A DNA stretch of 64,000 nt from Pseudomonas zanjanensis. Lineage in GTDB: Bacteria > Pseudomonadota > Gammaproteobacteria > Pseudomonadales > Pseudomonadaceae. Within the stretch, counting starts at the first letter, position 1. Each line of letters begins with the position of its first letter. Location: positions 620,001-684,000 of the forward strand of contig NZ_JABWRB020000002.1 in the NCBI RefSeq assembly GCF_014268745.2. Reading direction: 5' to 3'. The position numbers and the translations under genes were made by a program. The notes beneath the pieces were generated by a model. That model worked only from the letters and a program-made list of their open reading frames with translations. It was not told the DNA's origin and made no database searches. Shown here piece by piece: positions 60,615 to 64,000 of this stretch.

Positions 60615-61610
60615 TCAGGCTTGCCTGAGCCTGATCAGCTTCTTGATCAACGGCCGCCCGACCATCAGGAAAAACACCGGCCCGCCGGCCACCAGGTAGA
60701 AGTAATAGGTCACCGCCCGCCAGATCAGGATCGCCGCCGCCGCGGTGGACTTGCCCACCATGGGCGCCAGCAGCGCCGCCGAGGTCAGTTCGGCCGCCCC
60801 GGCACCACCCGGCAGCAGGCTGAACTGTCCCGCGCTCAAGGACAGCATCTGGATCAGGAAACTCCAGGCCCACTGCAAGTCCGCCCCCAGTCCCTTCAAG
60901 GCCAGGTACAACACGCTGTAGCGCAGCGCCCAATGCAGGCAGGTCAGGCCGAAGACCTGGAACAGGGTCCGTCGCGGCAATTTCAAGGTGTCGGTGAACG
61001 CCGCGAGGAAGTTCAGGATCTTGCGGCCCCAGCGTCGGCGGGTGGCGGTCTTTACCCGCAAGTGCCGCAGCACGCGGGCGCCCAGCAGGATCAATCGACG
61101 GTGATAACGGGCCACCAGGACGCAGCCGAACAGCCCGCCAAACAATGAAATCGCGCTCAACGCCAGCATCCATTCCAGGCGCTGGCTGAGGTTCTGGAAC
61201 AGCGCGTAGAACAGAATGCCCACCAAGGCGCAGAGGAAGAACAGCAAGTCGCTCAACTGATCCATGGCGAACACCGCGCTGCCATGGGCCGGGCGCACGC
61301 CGTTACGCGCCAGCAGGGCCATCAGCGTCAGCGGGCCGCCGCTGCCGCCGGGCGTCGCGCACATGGCGAACTCGGTGGACATCACCACGCCCATGCTTTT
61401 CCACCGGCCGATGCGTCCACGGTATTCACCCAGCAACAGGCGCAAGCGTACGGAGTTCAAGCCCCAGCACAGCACGATCATGCCGAGCATGGCCAGCAGC
61501 AGCGACAAGGGAAAACGCTGCACCCGCGACCACATTTCCCCGCCGCCGACCAGCAGCGGCACCAATAGCGCCGTGAGCAGCGCGGCACCCAGCCAGATCA
61601 GCCGTTTCAT
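60615..61610 (-). CDS. Flippase-like membrane protein (LPG-synthase transmembrane family)
   Basis: A 331-residue protein with about eight helices and the signatures of the UPF0104/lysylphosphatidylglycerol-synthase transmembrane domain: NSVRLRLLL, EFAMCATPGGSGGPLTLMALLARNG and LSAGQFSLLPGGAGAAELTSAALL. There is no soluble aminoacyl-transferase part, so it is a membrane-domain-only member, thought to move lipids. It overlaps the deacetylase gene by 4 bp and is the third gene of a glycan/lipid operon. Confidence 0.86.
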   Translation of the reverse strand: MKRLIWLGAALLTALLVPLLVGGGEMWSRVQRFPLSLLLAMLGMIVLCWGLNSVRLRLLLGEYRGRIGRWKSMGVVMSTEFAMCATPGGSGGPLTLMALLARNGVRPAHGSAVFAMDQLSDLLFFLCALVGILFYALFQNLSQRLEWMLALSAISLFGGLFGCVLVARYHRRLILLGARVLRHLRVKTATRRRWGRKILNFLAAFTDTLKLPRRTLFQVFGLTCLHWALRYSVLYLALKGLGADLQWAWSFLIQMLSLSAGQFSLLPGGAGAAELTSAALLAPMVGKSTAAAAILIWRAVTYYFYLVAGGPVFFLMVGRPLIKKLIRLRQA

Positions 61611-62374
61611 GCGGCGCTACGGGCCAGTAGCCCCTGGGTCGCCAGCCAGCCGACCTTGGTCATCGGCACGCGACCGTCATTGAGCAAGCGTTCGAGGGTG
61701 CGCAGCCAATAGTCGCGGGAAAATCCGTGGCGCATGTCCACCGGGTGCAAGCCAAGGCGAATCACCGGGGCCTGGCGCCAGCGCTGTTCACGCTGGTCGC
61801 TGATGACTTTCGACAGGCCACGGCGCCAGGCGCTGCGGGCACTCCAGACCAGGCCCGGCGCGTCGATGGCGGTGAAGTCGGGCAGGCGATAGAGGTGTTG
61901 GGTATCGCTGGTGTAGCTCAGCGGCAACTGGCGCAACGCCCGGCGCGTGCCTTCGCTCATCAGCCAGGCCGGGGCCACGAAACCCTCCAGCGGCCAGTGG
62001 TAACGCTCAAAGGTGTCGATCCCGGCGCGCAGGCGGGCGAGGGCGGCTTGCTCGGACAGGTTGTAGAACTCCCCTTCGTGGGTATAGACCCGGCGCATGA
62101 ACCAGTCCTTGGGGTGACGGGCAGCGGGGCCATCGTCGCAATGGTAGTAGCCATGCAATACCAGCTCATCGCCGCGCTCCACCCGGCTGTCGAGCAGGCG
62201 CCGAAAGCCGGGGTGAGCCTCCAAGGCATTGTTGCGGTGAAAGTTCGGCACCACCAGCCAGGTCATCGGCACCTGGCCGAGGGCATCGACGGCCTCGACG
62301 AAGGGCTGGTAATCGGGCCAGGTTTGCGGTGCCACGTCGTGCAGCACCAATAGAACACTGGGCGAGGAACTCAT
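61607..62374 (-). CDS. DUF2334 polysaccharide-deacetylase-like protein
   Basis: A 255-residue protein with the deacetylase-type (beta/alpha) barrel. The metal-site strands are LLVLHDVAPQ, GDELVLHGYYHCDD and VAPAWLM, and a late histidine lies in IRLGLHPVDMRH. DUF2334 members are predicted carbohydrate deacetylases. There is no signal peptide, so it probably works in the cytoplasm on a lipid-linked or nucleotide-linked sugar. ATG 62374 follows GAGG, 16 bp after the glycosyltransferase stop. Confidence 0.85.
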   Translation of the reverse strand: MSSSPSVLLVLHDVAPQTWPDYQPFVEAVDALGQVPMTWLVVPNFHRNNALEAHPGFRRLLDSRVERGDELVLHGYYHCDDGPAARHPKDWFMRRVYTHEGEFYNLSEQAALARLRAGIDTFERYHWPLEGFVAPAWLMSEGTRRALRQLPLSYTSDTQHLYRLPDFTAIDAPGLVWSARSAWRRGLSKVISDQREQRWRQAPVIRLGLHPVDMRHGFSRDYWLRTLERLLNDGRVPMTKVGWLATQGLLARSAA

Positions 62375-62390
62375 CGACACGGACCTCGCC

Positions 62391-63503
62391 TCAACCATTG
62401 GCCAGCAGCGGCAGCTGTTCGCCGAGCACGGCGTGGTAATGCCCCAGCAAACTGTTGACCACGGTATCCCAGGCGTAATGCCGTTCCACATGCCGGCGCG
62501 CCAGTGTGCCACGGCGCTGGCAGCCTTCGGCAAACAGTTGCCGCACGGCATTGGCCATGGCCTGCGGGTTGTTGGGCGTGCACAGCAACCCGCAGTCCTC
62601 TTTGACGATTTCGGTGAAGGCCCCGGCCGCCACCGCCACCACGGGAATACCGCTGGCCATGGCTTCGAGGATCACCAGGCCGAAAGTCTCCTGGTCGCCG
62701 GCGTGCAACAGGGCATCGGCGCTGGCCATGAGCCGGGCGACTTGCGGCGCCGGGCAGAATTCATCGACCACCGTGACGTTGTCCGGCACCACGGCGGGCA
62801 TCGACGAGCCCACCAACAACAGGTGATAGCGCTCGCCCAGGCGTTTCATGCACTTGAGCAGCACAGGCAGGTTTTTTTCCTTGGAGCCGCGACCGGCGAA
62901 AATCAGCAGGCGCGTATCTTCGGCAATGCCCAGCTCGGCCCGCAGTTCCGGGTCGCGGGCGGCGGGGGTGAAGGTTTGCAGGTCGACGCCCAAGGGTTGC
63001 ACGAAGACGTTCTTGACCCCCAGCCCGGTCAGTTTGTCGGCCATGACCTGGCTTGGCGCCAGGACCCGGTCGAAATTGCCATATAACTTGCTGACGTAGG
63101 CTTCGATGTTGGGCGTGAACCAGTTGCCCATGCGGTTGCTCACCAACAGTGGCAGGTCGGAGTGATAGAAGCCGATGACGGGCACGTCGAGCTGACGACG
63201 GGCATCCAATGCGGCCCAGGCGGTGAGGTACGGATCGCCAACCTCGATCAGGTCCGGCTGCAGATCGCGCAGGACATTGCGCCAGGGCGCCAGGCGAAGG
63301 GGAAAACGATAGCCCTTGCCGAACGGCAGCGCAGGGGCCGGAACCTTGTAGATTCCGTCGTGCTCGCTCAAATGCGCGCCGGGAATCAACAGGCTGTGAC
63401 GAATACCGGGCCGATCGCCCAGGCGCCGGTGCTTGGCATCCAGGTAAGTGCGCACGCCTCCGCTGGCAGGGGCGTAGAACATGGTTATGTCCGCGATATG
63501 CAC
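62391..63503 (-). CDS. GT4 glycosyltransferase
   Basis: A 370-residue retaining GT-B glycosyltransferase: N-terminal acceptor domain (DITMFYAPASGGVRTYL), then a donor domain with FAGRGSKEKNLPVLLKCM and the E-x7-E motif ETFGLVILE. The GTG at 63503 (HIADITMFY) is preferred because GGAGGG then lies nine bases upstream; the ATG at 63512 directly abuts GGAGGG. It is the first gene of an operon with a deacetylase and a flippase-like protein, a set suited to making and moving a modified glycolipid. Confidence 0.88.
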   Translation of the reverse strand: MHIADITMFYAPASGGVRTYLDAKHRRLGDRPGIRHSLLIPGAHLSEHDGIYKVPAPALPFGKGYRFPLRLAPWRNVLRDLQPDLIEVGDPYLTAWAALDARRQLDVPVIGFYHSDLPLLVSNRMGNWFTPNIEAYVSKLYGNFDRVLAPSQVMADKLTGLGVKNVFVQPLGVDLQTFTPAARDPELRAELGIAEDTRLLIFAGRGSKEKNLPVLLKCMKRLGERYHLLLVGSSMPAVVPDNVTVVDEFCPAPQVARLMASADALLHAGDQETFGLVILEAMASGIPVVAVAAGAFTEIVKEDCGLLCTPNNPQAMANAVRQLFAEGCQRRGTLARRHVERHYAWDTVVNSLLGHYHAVLGEQLPLLANG

Positions 63504-63602
63504 GATGAACATCCCTCCGGTCTGTGTTCTCCTGTGTTGACCTTTAGTAAGAATAGATGTTCGGTTGGGGTTGTGGTGACGTAGCCGTCATGCAAATGAA
63601 TA

Positions 63603-63712
63603 TGTGGCGAGGGAGCTTGCTCCCGCTGGACCGGGCTGGCGCTCCAGTGCGAAGCGCTCCCAAGATTTTGGGGCCGCTGCGCAGCCCAGCGGGAGCAAGC
63701 TCCCTCGCCACA
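63603..63712. repeat. REP-type palindrome pair, family A
   Basis: TGTGGCGAGGGAGCTTGCTC and mirror GAGCAAGCTCCCTCGCCACA in the 322-bp divergent gap 63504-63825. Confidence 0.9.
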
Positions 63713-63825
63713 TGAGTGCGGTCAAATGTGGTTTTTATTTCCAGCGCCAGGGCCTTAATGCCCCAGGCATGCTTTTATATAAGCGTGCAAAATGGCGTCA
63801 TATCGCAAACACCACGGGTGACCAC

Positions 63826-64000
63826 ATGCCTGACTCATCGCAACTCGTTATCGGCGCCGACCTCAGCGGCCAGCCCATCGGCCAGGCCATGCGCCTGGCG
63901 AACCGCCATGGCCTGGTGGCGGGCGCCACCGGTACCGGCAAGACCGTCACCTTGCAGCGCCTCGCGGAAATGTTCAGCGATGCCGGCGTGGCGGTGTTCG
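63826..64000 (+). CDS. HerA-like/DUF853 ATPase (3' partial)
   Basis: The first 58 residues, running off the window. The Walker [19 protein letters not shown] follows the LANRHGLVA strand at residues 27-50, as in HerA-type (DUF853, YjgR) helicase-like ATPases. The full protein is usually about 500 residues. Confidence 0.82.
   Translation, partial: MPDSSQLVIGADLSGQPIGQAMRLANRHGLVAGATGTGKTVTLQRLAEMFSDAGVAVF

Overview
The window is high-GC Gammaproteobacterial chromosome and most likely belongs to the Pseudomonas fluorescens group. The main evidence is an MvaT-type nucleoid protein, the MetR/MetE pair, a DctB/DctD-type pair beside a KgtP-like permease, and two abundant families of short intergenic palindromes. 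These are a GAGGGAGCTTGCTCCC type (called family A here) and a GGGAGCGAGCCTGCTCGCGA type (family B). No rRNA, tRNA or CRISPR was seen.

Layout. 1-1.1 kb: end of a ProY-like permease. 1.2-7.2 kb: a glycosylation module with two GtrA-like flippases, a GtrB-like polyprenyl-phosphate transferase and a GT39-type enzyme, facing a periplasmic beta-glucosidase. The same 25-bp element, centred on a dyad, sits in inverted orientation upstream of both units. 7.4-9.0 kb: FMN-dependent glutamate-synthase-like protein. 9.4-17.8 kb: a translationally coupled minus-strand signalling cluster of two GGDEF/EAL response regulators, a di-heme cytochrome, a membrane histidine kinase and a soluble receiver-kinase. 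A response regulator with a degenerate HD-GYP domain diverges from it. 19.5-24.6 kb: Nudix, LysE, GNAT, metR and metE. 24.66-26.29 kb: an IS110-family element inserted exactly within a family A palindrome; its 5' noncoding region appears to carry bridge-RNA guides for that target. 26.5-33.2 kb: alpha/beta hydrolase, a LysR regulator divergent from an AruI-like decarboxylase, AraC regulator, monooxygenase-like protein, a small protein and a flavin reductase. 33.5-33.9 kb: exported protein made of nine DG(F/Y)DRT repeats.

34.2-39.1 kb: KgtP-like permease preceded by a sigma-54-type promoter and two upstream palindromes, then the DctD/MifR-type regulator and DctB/MifS-type kinase that probably act on it. 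39.5-46.0 kb: class I fumarase, a diguanylate cyclase, a ferredoxin reductase, an enoyl-CoA hydratase and pyruvate kinase. 46.3-47.9 kb: lipoprotein, PilZ protein and DUF6124 protein. 48.3-56.8 kb: an RDD, SpoIIM-like, DUF4129, DUF4350, MoxR, DUF58 operon interrupted by a Fic gene with an AT-rich leader. 57.1-60.6 kb: exonuclease I, MvaT, PurU and a 57-residue protein. 60.6-63.5 kb: a flippase-like protein, a DUF2334 deacetylase and a GT4 glycosyltransferase in one operon. The window ends inside a HerA-like ATPase gene.

The strongest candidates for follow-up are the IS110 element with legible target guides, the shared 25-bp dyad of the glycosylation module, the redox and cyclic-di-GMP signalling operon with complementary domain decay, the DGFDRT repeat protein, and the sigma-54 promoter with helically phased upstream sites. 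All functional calls come from reading the sequence; no database search was run.
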